Of a stretch of 64,000 bases of DNA, positions 21,241-29,338 are shown piece after piece (positions within the stretch are counted from its first letter, which is position 1; each line of letters starts with the position of its first letter). Under the pieces are notes generated by a model. That model saw nothing but the letters and a program-made list of their open reading frames with translations. It searched no databases and had not been told where the DNA came from. A program made the position numbers and the translations under genes. Source of the stretch: Bog-473 sp963850095 (GTDB lineage Bacteria; Actinomycetota; Acidimicrobiia; Acidimicrobiales; RAAP-2); assembly GCA_963850095.1 (NCBI GenBank), contig CAWKJX010000004.1, forward strand, positions 496,001-560,000, given 5' to 3'.

Positions 21241-22456
21241 ATGGACGACACGATGGACGGGACCGACGCGAGCGAGGGAACGACGCGCCTGGCCCAAGTC
21301 ATCGCAGACGACGGGCCTGCAGACACCGAGACCGGCACCGGCACCGGCACCGGGACCGGCACCGACACCGAGACCGACACCGACCGACACCGAGGCCGAA
21401 GCCGACACCGACGCCGCGGACGTTGACGCGCCGCATGCCGTCGACCCCAACGAAATCCGCTTCCGCGCCGGGGTCCGGCGGGAGGGCCCGTTCCAGGTGC
21501 AGTACGTGACGGTGCACGGGTACCGTCGGGCCTACGTCAAGGCGGGCAGTGGGCCGGCCGTCCTCCTCGTCCACGGCATCGGCGACAGCTCCGACACCTG
21601 GCGACCCGTGCTCGAGCAACTGGCCGAGGACCACACCGTCATTGCGCCGGACCTGCTCGGCCACGGACGGTCCGAGAAACCGCGAGCCGACTACACCGTG
21701 GGCGGCTACGCCAACGGCATGCGCGACCTGCTCGCCGTCCTGGAGGTGGACCGCGCCACCGTCGTCGGCCACTCGCTCGGCGGCGGCGTCGCGGCGCAGT
21801 TCGCCTACCAGTTTCCCGAGCGCTGCGAGCGGCTGGTCCTGGTGGGCAGTGGGGGCCTGGGCCGCACCGTGAGCCCGTTGCTGCGTGTGGCCGCCGTGCC
21901 CGGTGCCGAGGCGCTGATGCCGCTGCTGGGGCTCCCGCCGGTCAAGCTGTTCAGCCGGCTCGGCGCCAGCGTCCTCCGCCTTTTCCACACGTCGCTCGGG
22001 CGCGACGCCGAGGAGATCCTCGCCGTGTTCGACGCCCTCCCCAACACCGAAGCGCGGCGCGCCATCTTGCGCACGCTGCGCTCGGGCGTCGATTGGCAGG
22101 GCCAGGTCATCACCATGCTCGACCGCGCCTACCTGGCCCACGACGTGCCGACGCTCATCGTGTGGGGTCGGCGCGACGCCATCATCCCGCTCGGCCACGC
22201 CCGGCTGGCCCGCATCGCGTTCCCCGACAGCGAGCTGGTGATCTTCGACGAGGCTGGGCACTTCCCCCACCACAGCGACCCACCGCGCTTCGCCCGGGTC
22301 GTGCGCGAATTCGTGGCCGGCACGCCACCGGCACGTCACGACCCCGACGTCTGGGGCGAGCGTCTGCGCCGCTCCGGTCGCCGCCAGCCCGATTGGGCGG
22401 CGGTGGAGCTCCAGCTGGTGGGAGCGCCCGTGGACCCGGTGCCCGACGCCGACTGA
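21241..22456 (+). CDS. Alpha/beta hydrolase with acidic repeat N-terminus, frame interrupted once
   Basis: From about residue 85 this is a standard alpha/beta hydrolase: LLVHGIGDSSDTW (oxyanion loop), VVGHSLGGGVAAQFAYQFPE (nucleophile elbow, Ser in GHSLGG), WGRRDAIIP (acid region) and the catalytic His in DEAGHFPHHSDPPRF. Substrate is unknown. The N-terminus starts at ATG 21241 behind GGGAGG and runs through a Thr-Gly/Asp/Glu repeat coded by ACCGGC-type hexamers. In this repeat, near 21384, one extra base breaks the frame; beyond it the protein reads DTEAEADTDAADVDAPHAVD and joins the hydrolase. A start at GTG 21497 would give only the hydrolase domain. The corrected length is 404 residues. 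Confidence 0.78.
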
Positions 22457-22518
22457 CGAGACGTCGCCGGCACCGACCAGCGGCGCCACGAGCCCGGCGT
22501 CGCCGGGTCGCCCGAGCT

Positions 22519-22920
22519 CTAGTACAGGATCAGCTGGGTACAGCGGTAGGAGGCCATGAGCCGTTCGGTCGTCTCGTTGGTGACCGTGGCGTCCCACACC
22601 TGCGTGGTCCGGCCCAGGTGCAAGGGGGAGGCGGTGGCGGTCACCTCGTCCCCTTCCCTGGCGCTCGATATGAACTGCGACGAGCAGTTCATCGTCGTGA
22701 AGCCCTTGGCCCCCTCGGGCCAGTGGTGGCTGACCCCGAACGCGCAGAGGGCGTCCGCCATGGCGATGACGACGGGCGCCCACAGGTAGCCCGTTCCCGC
22801 GATGAGCGGGTGGGTCACGGTCAGGCGGGCCACCGGGTCGCGGTCCTCGTCGGGCAGCGGCACGTCGATCCCGAGCAGGTCCAAGAAATTGCGGGCGTCG
22901 TAGGGGGCTGGCACGGCCAC
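22519..22920 (-). CDS. Hotdog-fold (PaaI-type) thioesterase
   Basis: The roughly 133-residue protein has the pattern of a single hotdog domain: a central helix region (NFLDLLGI), HPLIAGTGYLWAPVVIAMADALCAFG as the long helix, then strands KGFTTMNCSSQFI, DEVTATASPLHLGRTTQVWDATV and ERLMASYRCTQLIL. Such proteins hydrolyse acyl-CoA thioesters, often aromatic. The start is uncertain among closely spaced GTG codons near 22914-22920 and an ATG at 22947. It is convergent with the alpha/beta hydrolase and divergent from hisG, with about 80 bp to the latter. Confidence 0.75.
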   Translation of the reverse strand: MAVPAPYDARNFLDLLGIDVPLPDEDRDPVARLTVTHPLIAGTGYLWAPVVIAMADALCAFGVSHHWPEGAKGFTTMNCSSQFISSAREGDEVTATASPLHLGRTTQVWDATVTNETTERLMASYRCTQLILY

Positions 22921-23000
22921 ACAGCATGCCCGAACACGCGCCCGCACACCCGGAGCCCGATGAACGGGGCACCTCGGCGCGTCTGCGAAGATCTACCCCC

Positions 23001-23897
23001 ATGCTCCGACTCGTCCTGCCCAAGGGCTCGCTCGAACGCGCCACCCTGCAGCTGTTCGAGGACGCCGACCTGGCCGTCAACCGGGCCTCGGACGTGGCCT
23101 ACCGCGCCACGATCGACGACCCGCGCATCGACGAGGTGCGCATCCTGCGCCCCCAGGAGATCCCCGTGTACGTCGCCGACGGGCTGTTCGACCTCGGCAT
23201 CACCGGGCGTGATTGCATCGAGGAGCGGGGGAGCGAGGTCGTCTCGTTGGGGGAGCTGGCCTACTCCAAGGCCACGGCGAACCCGGCCCGCATCGTGCTG
23301 GCCGTCGGTGCCGACTCGCCCGCCAACTCGCTCAAGGAACTGGCCGCCGCGCTGGCCGACCGCCCCGGCCGCCTGCGTGTGAGCACCGAGTACCCCGAGC
23401 TGACCCGTCGGGCCCTGGCCGAGCACGGCATAGAGGCCGACGTCGCGCTCTCCTACGGCGCCACCGAGGCCAAGGTGCCCGACATCGCCGACGCCGTCGT
23501 CGACATGACCGAGACGGGCAGCGCGCTGCGTGCCGCCGGCCTCAAGGTGATCGAGACGCTCTTGGTGTCGCACACCGAGCTGATCGCCAACCCGGCCTCT
23601 GCCGCCGACTCCGCCAAGCGCCACGCCATGGAGCAGATCCTCACGCTCCTCCAGGGCACCCTCGAAGCGCGCGGCAAGGTCCTGGTCAAGCTCAACGTGT
23701 CGGCCGAGAACCTCGATGCGGTCCTGGCCGTCCTCCCCTCCATGCGGGCGCCGACCGTCTCGGAGCTCTCGGGCGGTGGCGCGTTCGCGCTCGAGACGGT
23801 GGCGCCCAAGTCCGACATCAACGTGCTCATCCCCGCGCTGCGCGACCAGGGTGCGACGGACATCCTCGAGCTGCCTCTCTCCAAGATCGTGCACTGA
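23001..23897 (+). CDS. hisG: ATP phosphoribosyltransferase (long form)
   Basis: HisG catalyses the first committed step of histidine synthesis from ATP and PRPP. The N-terminus LRLVLPKGSLERATLQLFED and the PRPP-binding region DAVVDMTETGSALRAAGLKV (E and TGS contacts) identify it. At 298 residues with a C-terminal ACT-like histidine-sensing domain (VLVKLNVSAENLDAVLAVLP), it is the long, feedback-inhibited form that does not need HisZ. hisE normally precedes hisG in actinobacteria but is not in this window. Confidence 0.95.
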   Translation: MLRLVLPKGSLERATLQLFEDADLAVNRASDVAYRATIDDPRIDEVRILRPQEIPVYVADGLFDLGITGRDCIEERGSEVVSLGELAYSKATANPARIVLAVGADSPANSLKELAAALADRPGRLRVSTEYPELTRRALAEHGIEADVALSYGATEAKVPDIADAVVDMTETGSALRAAGLKVIETLLVSHTELIANPASAADSAKRHAMEQILTLLQGTLEARGKVLVKLNVSAENLDAVLAVLPSMRAPTVSELSGGGAFALETVAPKSDINVLIPALRDQGATDILELPLSKIVH

Positions 23898-23898
23898 C

Positions 23899-24787
<889 letters not shown>

Positions 24788-24789
<2 letters not shown>

Positions 24790-24805
24790 GTACCAAATGG
24801 TACAT
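24788..24805. promoter_or_regulatory. Perfect palindromic operator between TetR and SRPBCC genes
   Basis: ATGTACCAAATGGTACAT is an 8-bp perfect inverted repeat around a 2-bp centre and overlaps the TetR start codon. Its position in the divergent intergenic region is what is expected of the binding site for the adjacent TetR protein. TACCAT on the minus strand could also serve as that gene's -10 box, so binding would block RNA polymerase. Confidence 0.7.
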
Positions 24806-24888
24806 TACGGGCACGGGCCGGACGGGGGACGCCCGGACCGGTCCCACGAGACGGGACACCGAGCCGATCAACGCAGGGGAGTGGAGCC

Positions 24889-25333
24889 ATGGCCGAGCAG
24901 GTGATCGACCACACGGTCGACGACGAGGGCCGACCCGCTGACGGTCTACGCATTGCTGGCCGACGGGTCGACCTGGCCCGAGTGGTCGCCCATCGGGGCG
25001 TTCGAGCTGCTCGAGCCCGGGGACGGGTCACCCGAGGGGCTCGGCGCGGTCCGCCTCTTCACCACCGGCCGGCACCGCAGTCGCGAAAGAGTGGTGGCCT
25101 GCCGGCCGCCGGAGTCGTTCTCCTACGTCCTGGAGGCCGGGCTGGCGGTACGGGACTACCGGGCGGTCGTCACGCTCACGCCGTTCGACGGCGGCACGTC
25201 CATCAACTGGCGATCCACGTTCCGGGCCAAGGTGCCGGCCAGCGGCCCGCTCTACCGCCGTCAGCTGGGCGCCTTCATCAAAAGCACGCTCGAGGGCCTG
25301 GCTTCGGCGGCCGAGCGGGCCCCTCGCTCATAG
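24889..25333 (+). CDS. SRPBCC-family (START-like) protein, frame interrupted once
   Basis: The protein starts MAEQVIDHTVD at ATG 24889, then after about base 24921 continues in the +1 frame as ADPLTVYALLADGSTWPEWSP, the usual opening of a polyketide-cyclase or SRPBCC lipid-binding domain. The rest (LLEPGDGSPEGLGAVRLFTTG, then a C-terminal helix ending SAAERAPRS) completes a helix-grip fold. The corrected length is 147 residues. It binds a hydrophobic ligand by family analogy; the ligand is unknown. It is divergent from the TetR gene and probably its target. Confidence 0.78.
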
Positions 25334-25356
25334 GGGCGCCGACGTCGGGCGCCGCG

Positions 25357-25782
25357 TCAGTCGGGGCTGCCGTCGGCCTCGTTCGCCACCGAGGCGTCGG
25401 TACCTTCGAGGCGCACGTAGGCCAGGCGCAGCTGGGACAGGGACTCGAAGAGCGCCGGCTCGGCCTCGCCCAGGCGGCCCTTGAGTCCCTCGAGCAGCGC
25501 GCCCAGGCCGTCGATGGCCAGTCGGGCCTGGAACAGCATGGGTGGCATCTGCGAGAGGTAGATGGCGGCCAGCTCGAAGAGCCCGTAGCAATGATTCGCC
25601 ACCACGACCTCGGCCGGGGTGCTGGCCAGCTGGGCCCGCATGGCCTCCATGGCCGCCTCGGCCTCCTCCGGTGAGGGTTCGGCGACCCCGGTGGCGTCCG
25701 GCTGGAGGAAGGGCGGTGGGGAGGTTTCCTCCTCCTCCTGGTTGGGGAAATGCTCACCCGACGGTGTCCAAAGGCTGCTCAT
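25357..25782 (-). CDS. DUF1844-family protein
   Basis: The C-terminal 75 residues (VVVANHCYGLFELAAIYLSQ, then LLEGLKGRLGEAEPALFESL) match the DUF1844 domain, a short all-helical domain of unknown function. The first 50 residues are acidic and Pro-rich and probably disordered. The protein is 141 residues. It is divergent from infC, a common arrangement for this family in actinobacteria, so a link to translation is possible but unproven. TACAGT on the minus strand (25789-25794) is placed 6 nt before the ATG, the leaderless spacing. Confidence 0.85.
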   Translation of the reverse strand: MSSLWTPSGEHFPNQEEEETSPPPFLQPDATGVAEPSPEEAEAAMEAMRAQLASTPAEVVVANHCYGLFELAAIYLSQMPPMLFQARLAIDGLGALLEGLKGRLGEAEPALFESLSQLRLAYVRLEGTDASVANEADGSPD

Positions 25783-25983
25783 GCTGGTACTGTATGTTCC
25801 TTGACTACATGGAAGCGGGGCCTCCTCTGAGAGGCCTCCACCTGGCCACCACCCCGCCGATGCGGGCTGCACCGTGCGCCAGGTCGATCGCCCCTCGGGC
25901 GCGGGCTTGGCCCGCTGGTCGGTCCCGCTCCACCGATTGGCTTGCGGAAGGACCGCGGGCCCGAGTGAGAGGTGTGATGACGC

Positions 25984-26718
25984 ATCGTCGCTGAAACCAC
26001 AACTGAGCACCGGATCAACGACCGAATCCGTGCCCGTGAAGTCCGGCTCGTGGACCCCGACGGTGCGCAACTCGGGATAAAGCCATTGCCCGAGGCCCTG
26101 GCCATCGCCAAGGAGCTCGACCTCGATCTCGTCGAGGTGGCGCCCATGGCCAACCCGCCCGTCTGCCGGATCATGGACTTCGGCAAGTTCAAGTTCGACG
26201 AGGCCCAGCGGGCCAAGGAGAGCAGGCGCAAGGCGGTCCACGTCGGGATCAAGGAGATGAAGTACCGGCCGAAAATCGGGCCGGGGGACTTCGACACCAA
26301 GACCCGTCAGGTGGCCAAGTTCCTGAACGAGGGGCACAAGGTCAAGATCACGATCATGTTCCGGGGCCGCGAAGTGTTCCACCCCGAGCACGGCAAGCGG
26401 ATCCTGGACCGGATCGCCGAGCAGATGGAGGGCGTGGCCAAGGTGGAGGCCGAGCCCAAGCTCGACAACCGCAACATGATCATGGTGCTCGCCCCCGACA
26501 AGCGAGCCCGCCAGGCCGCCCAGTCGAGGGCCTCGAACCAGCAGCGCACCGACAAGTCCGCCGCCAAGGATGGCGCGGTGAGCCCGGACAGCCCTGCAGC
26601 GCCGGCCCCGGCAGCGGAGGCCCCGGCCCCCGAGAACGGGGCCAACGGCAGCGGCAACGGCGGTGCACCGGTGGTCGAGGAAGTCAGCGAAGTAGCGGCA
26701 TCAGCCGAAGAGGGATGA
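25984..26718 (+). CDS. infC: Translation initiation factor IF-3, probable AUC start
   Basis: IF-3 proofreads the initiator tRNA and blocks premature subunit joining. The conserved N-domain HRINDRIRAREVRLVDPDG begins upstream of any ATG, GTG or TTG, and an in-frame TGA lies at 25978-25980. Only ATC at 25984 can open the frame in time, giving IVAETTTEHRIND and 244 residues. E. coli infC likewise uses a non-canonical start (AUU), by which IF-3 represses its own synthesis, so similar autoregulation is likely. GAGAGG at 25967-25972 may be the ribosome-binding site, with wide spacing. The C-domain ends near residue 180 and is followed by an Ala/Pro/Gly-rich tail of about 60 residues. rpmI and rplT follow in the usual order. 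Confidence 0.9.
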   Translation: MVAETTTEHRINDRIRAREVRLVDPDGAQLGIKPLPEALAIAKELDLDLVEVAPMANPPVCRIMDFGKFKFDEAQRAKESRRKAVHVGIKEMKYRPKIGPGDFDTKTRQVAKFLNEGHKVKITIMFRGREVFHPEHGKRILDRIAEQMEGVAKVEAEPKLDNRNMIMVLAPDKRARQAAQSRASNQQRTDKSAAKDGAVSPDSPAAPAPAAEAPAPENGANGSGNGGAPVVEEVSEVAASAEEG

Positions 26719-26722
26719 CGTA

Positions 26723-26917
26723 ATGCCGAAGATGAAGACCGACCGGGGCGCCGCCAAGCGCATCAAGGTGACGGGCAGCGGCCGGCTGCGCCGGCGCAAG
26801 GCGTTCCGCTCACATCTGCTCGAGAAGAAGACCAGCGTGCGCACGCGCCGCCTCGGGCGCGAGACGGACATCGCCAAGGCGGACGAGAAGGCCACGCGCC
26901 GGATGCTCGGCATCTGA
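26723..26917 (+). CDS. rpmI: Ribosomal protein L35
   Basis: The 64-residue basic protein is a standard bL35 (PKMKTDRGAAKRIKVTGSGR, then RRKAFRSHLLEKK). It begins 4 bp after the infC stop and is part of the infC-rpmI-rplT operon. bL35 is a component of the large subunit. Confidence 0.97.
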   Translation: MPKMKTDRGAAKRIKVTGSGRLRRRKAFRSHLLEKKTSVRTRRLGRETDIAKADEKATRRMLGI

Positions 26918-26984
26918 GCGCCGCCCGACTCGACGACCCCGCCACCCACCCCAAGCCGAGAATCGCGAAGAGAGGAGCACCCCC

Positions 26985-27374
26985 ATGGCCCGAGTGAAGC
27001 GCGCCGTCCACGGCCGCAAGCACCACCGCGCCGTCCTGGAACAGGCGCAGGGGTACTACGGCAACAAGAGCCGCTCGTTCCGGGCGGCCAACGAGCAGCT
27101 GATGCACTCGATGCAGTACGCCTATCGGGACCGCCGCGCCCGCAAGGGTGACTTCCGCAAGCTGTGGATCCAGCGGATCAACGCCGGCGCCCGCCAGCAC
27201 GGCGTCAGCTACAGCCGCTTGATCAACGGCCTGCACCTGGCCGGCGTCGAGGTCGACCGCAAAGTGCTGGCCGACCTGGCCGTCAGCGACCCCGAGGCCT
27301 TTGGCGCGCTGGTGCAGACGGCCCAGGACGCGCTGGCCGCCGCGCCGGCTCCGGCCACCGAGGTCGCTTCCTGA
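26985..27374 (+). CDS. rplT: Ribosomal protein L20
   Basis: This bL20 of 129 residues has the canonical N-terminus ARVKRAVHGRKHHRAVLEQA and the RNA-binding core FRKLWIQRINAGARQHGVSY. It is needed for early 50S assembly. The start at 26985 has a strong AGAGGAG ribosome-binding site. The last 15 residues form an Ala-rich extension. Its stop is inside the probable CTG start of the next gene. Confidence 0.97.
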   Translation: MARVKRAVHGRKHHRAVLEQAQGYYGNKSRSFRAANEQLMHSMQYAYRDRRARKGDFRKLWIQRINAGARQHGVSYSRLINGLHLAGVEVDRKVLADLAVSDPEAFGALVQTAQDALAAAPAPATEVAS

Positions 27375-28249
27375 CCCAGCGGCTTGCCTTCACGCACCGC
27401 CGGGTCCGCCGGCTGCGCGGGCTGCTGCAGAAGCGTTCGGTGCGCTGGACCGAGCGCGCCTTCGTGGCCGAGGGCCCCGAGCTGATCCGCTGCGCCCTCG
27501 AGGCGGGCGCGGCCGTCGAGTCGGTGTACGTGTCGCCCGAGGGCGGCTCCGACGGGCCGACCCAGGAGGTGTGCCGCCGGGCAGCCGATGCCGGTGCCCG
27601 GGTCTTCCCACTGGCCGCCGGTGTCCTCGAACGGGTGGCCGACACGGTGACGCCACAGCCGGTGCTGGCCGTGCTGCCCATGCTCGAGGAGCCCCCGGTC
27701 GCCGTGTGGTCGGCCGCCCGCCCCGGTTCGCTCGTGCTGGTGCTGGTCGACGTGCGCGACCCCGGCAACGCCGGGACCGTGCTGCGGGCCGCGGACGCCG
27801 CCGGCGCCCAGGCCGTCGTCTTCGCGGCCGCCTCGGTGGACCCCTACAACCCCAAGACGGTGCGCGCCACGGCCGGCTCGCTGTTCCACGTCCCGCTGGT
27901 GGTGCGCGACGACCCGGGCGAGGTCGCGGCCGAACTGGCCGCGGCCGGGTTGCGGACGTTGGCCACCGTGGTGCACGAGGGCGAGGATTACGCCGCGCTG
28001 GACTGGTCCGTGGCCACGGCGGTGTTCCTGGGCAACGAGTCCTCCGGCCTCGATCCGGCCCTGTGCGGCCGGCTCGACGGGTCCCTCGCCATCCCGATGG
28101 AGGGCCGGGCCGAGTCCCTCAACGTCGGCGTGGCGAGCGCCGTGCTCTGCTTCGAGGCCTCGCGCCAGCGCCGGGCCAACGCCGCCGCGGCACGTAGCAT
28201 CTCCCCCAACCCCGACACCGGTGCGGACAGGACGCGAAATGGTGACTGA
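27371..28249 (+). CDS. TrmH/SpoU-family RNA 2'-O-methyltransferase
   Basis: The protein has the SpoU knot motifs: NAGTVLRAADAAGAQAVVFA (motif 1), FLGNESSGLD (motif 2) and IPMEGRAESLNVGVASAVLC (motif 3), plus an N-terminal L30e-like substrate-binding domain (RVRRLRGLLQKRSVRWTERA). It most resembles 23S rRNA Gm2251-type enzymes; the exact target is unknown. No ATG, GTG or TTG opens the frame near the conserved start. CTG at 27371, overlapping the rplT stop as CTGA, is proposed by analogy with the GTGA and ATGA overlaps elsewhere here, giving 292 residues. The gene overlaps pheS by about 11 bp. Confidence 0.85.
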   Translation: MTQRLAFTHRRVRRLRGLLQKRSVRWTERAFVAEGPELIRCALEAGAAVESVYVSPEGGSDGPTQEVCRRAADAGARVFPLAAGVLERVADTVTPQPVLAVLPMLEEPPVAVWSAARPGSLVLVLVDVRDPGNAGTVLRAADAAGAQAVVFAAASVDPYNPKTVRATAGSLFHVPLVVRDDPGEVAAELAAAGLRTLATVVHEGEDYAALDWSVATAVFLGNESSGLDPALCGRLDGSLAIPMEGRAESLNVGVASAVLCFEASRQRRANAAAARSISPNPDTGADRTRNGD

Positions 28250-29312
28250 CAACGTGGAGCTCGAGATCGAGGCGATCGCCGGCGACGGCGAGCGGGCCAT
28301 TGCCGCCGCGGCCTCGACCGACGAGCTGGCCCACGTCGAGACCGAGTACCTGGGCAAGAAGTCGCCGCTGACCCGGGCCCACCGCACGCTGGGCGGCCTC
28401 GACCCCGAAGCGCGCAAGGAAGCCGGCCGCCGGCTCAACGAGGTGCGGGCCCGGCTCGAGGCGCTGCTCGCGGCGCGCCACGACGAGTTGGCCGTGTCCG
28501 AGCGTGCCGCCGCGTTGTCGGCCGACCGGCTCGACCTGACCGAGGTGATCCCGGCCCAGGTGTCCTCGGCGCCCGCCCGTGGCCACCTGCACCTGGTGAC
28601 CCAGGCCCGGGCCGAGCTCGAGGACGTCTTCGTCGGCATGGGTTTCACCGTGGCCGAAGGCCCCGAGGCCGAATCGGACTGGTACAACTTCGAGGCGCTC
28701 AACATGCCGCCGGCCCACCCGGCGCGCGGCATGTACGACACCATCTACCTCGACCTCGGCGAGCCCGAGACGGCGTTGTTGCGCACACACACCTCGCCGG
28801 TGCAGATCCACCTGATGGAAGGGGCGGTGCGTGACGGCACGCTCCCCATCCACGCCGTCATGCCGGGCAAGTGCTTCCGCCTCGACACCCCCGACGCCCG
28901 TCACCTGCCCGTGTTCAACCAGATCGAGGGCCTCGTCGTGGATCGCGGCATCACCTTCGGCGACCTCGCCGGCACCATCCAGGTCTTCACCGAGGCGTAT
29001 TTCGGTGCCGGCATGCAGTCACGCCTGCGCCCGGCCTACTTCCCCTTCACCGAACCCTCGGCCGAGCTCGAAATCACCTGCACCCTCTGCCTGGGTGAGG
29101 GCTGCCGTACGTGCTCGCACACGGGCTGGATCGAGCTGGGTGGGTGCGGCATGGTCGACCCGGCGGTGTTCGCCGCCGTCGGCATCGACGGTGAGGAGTG
29201 GTCGGGCTACGCCTTCGGTTTCGGCATCGACCGCCTGGCGCAGATGCGTCACGAAATTCCCGACATGCGGTCGTTCCTGGAGAACGACATCCGCTTTCTG
29301 ACGCAGTTCTGA
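28239..29312 (+). CDS. pheS: Phenylalanyl-tRNA synthetase alpha subunit
   Basis: PheS carries the class II catalytic core of the (alpha-beta)2 enzyme. The N-terminal coiled coil ends near residue 85. Motif 2 (HTSPVQIHLM, then GKCFRLDTPDARHLPVFNQI) and motif 3 (GFGIDRLAQMRHEIPDMR) are intact. At 357 residues it is typical. ATG 28239 and GTG 28242 are both possible starts. pheT follows 26 bp later. Confidence 0.97.
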   Translation: MVTDNVELEIEAIAGDGERAIAAAASTDELAHVETEYLGKKSPLTRAHRTLGGLDPEARKEAGRRLNEVRARLEALLAARHDELAVSERAAALSADRLDLTEVIPAQVSSAPARGHLHLVTQARAELEDVFVGMGFTVAEGPEAESDWYNFEALNMPPAHPARGMYDTIYLDLGEPETALLRTHTSPVQIHLMEGAVRDGTLPIHAVMPGKCFRLDTPDARHLPVFNQIEGLVVDRGITFGDLAGTIQVFTEAYFGAGMQSRLRPAYFPFTEPSAELEITCTLCLGEGCRTCSHTGWIELGGCGMVDPAVFAAVGIDGEEWSGYAFGFGIDRLAQMRHEIPDMRSFLENDIRFLTQF

Positions 29313-29338
29313 CCTCGCCCCCCATCTGAAAGAACCCC

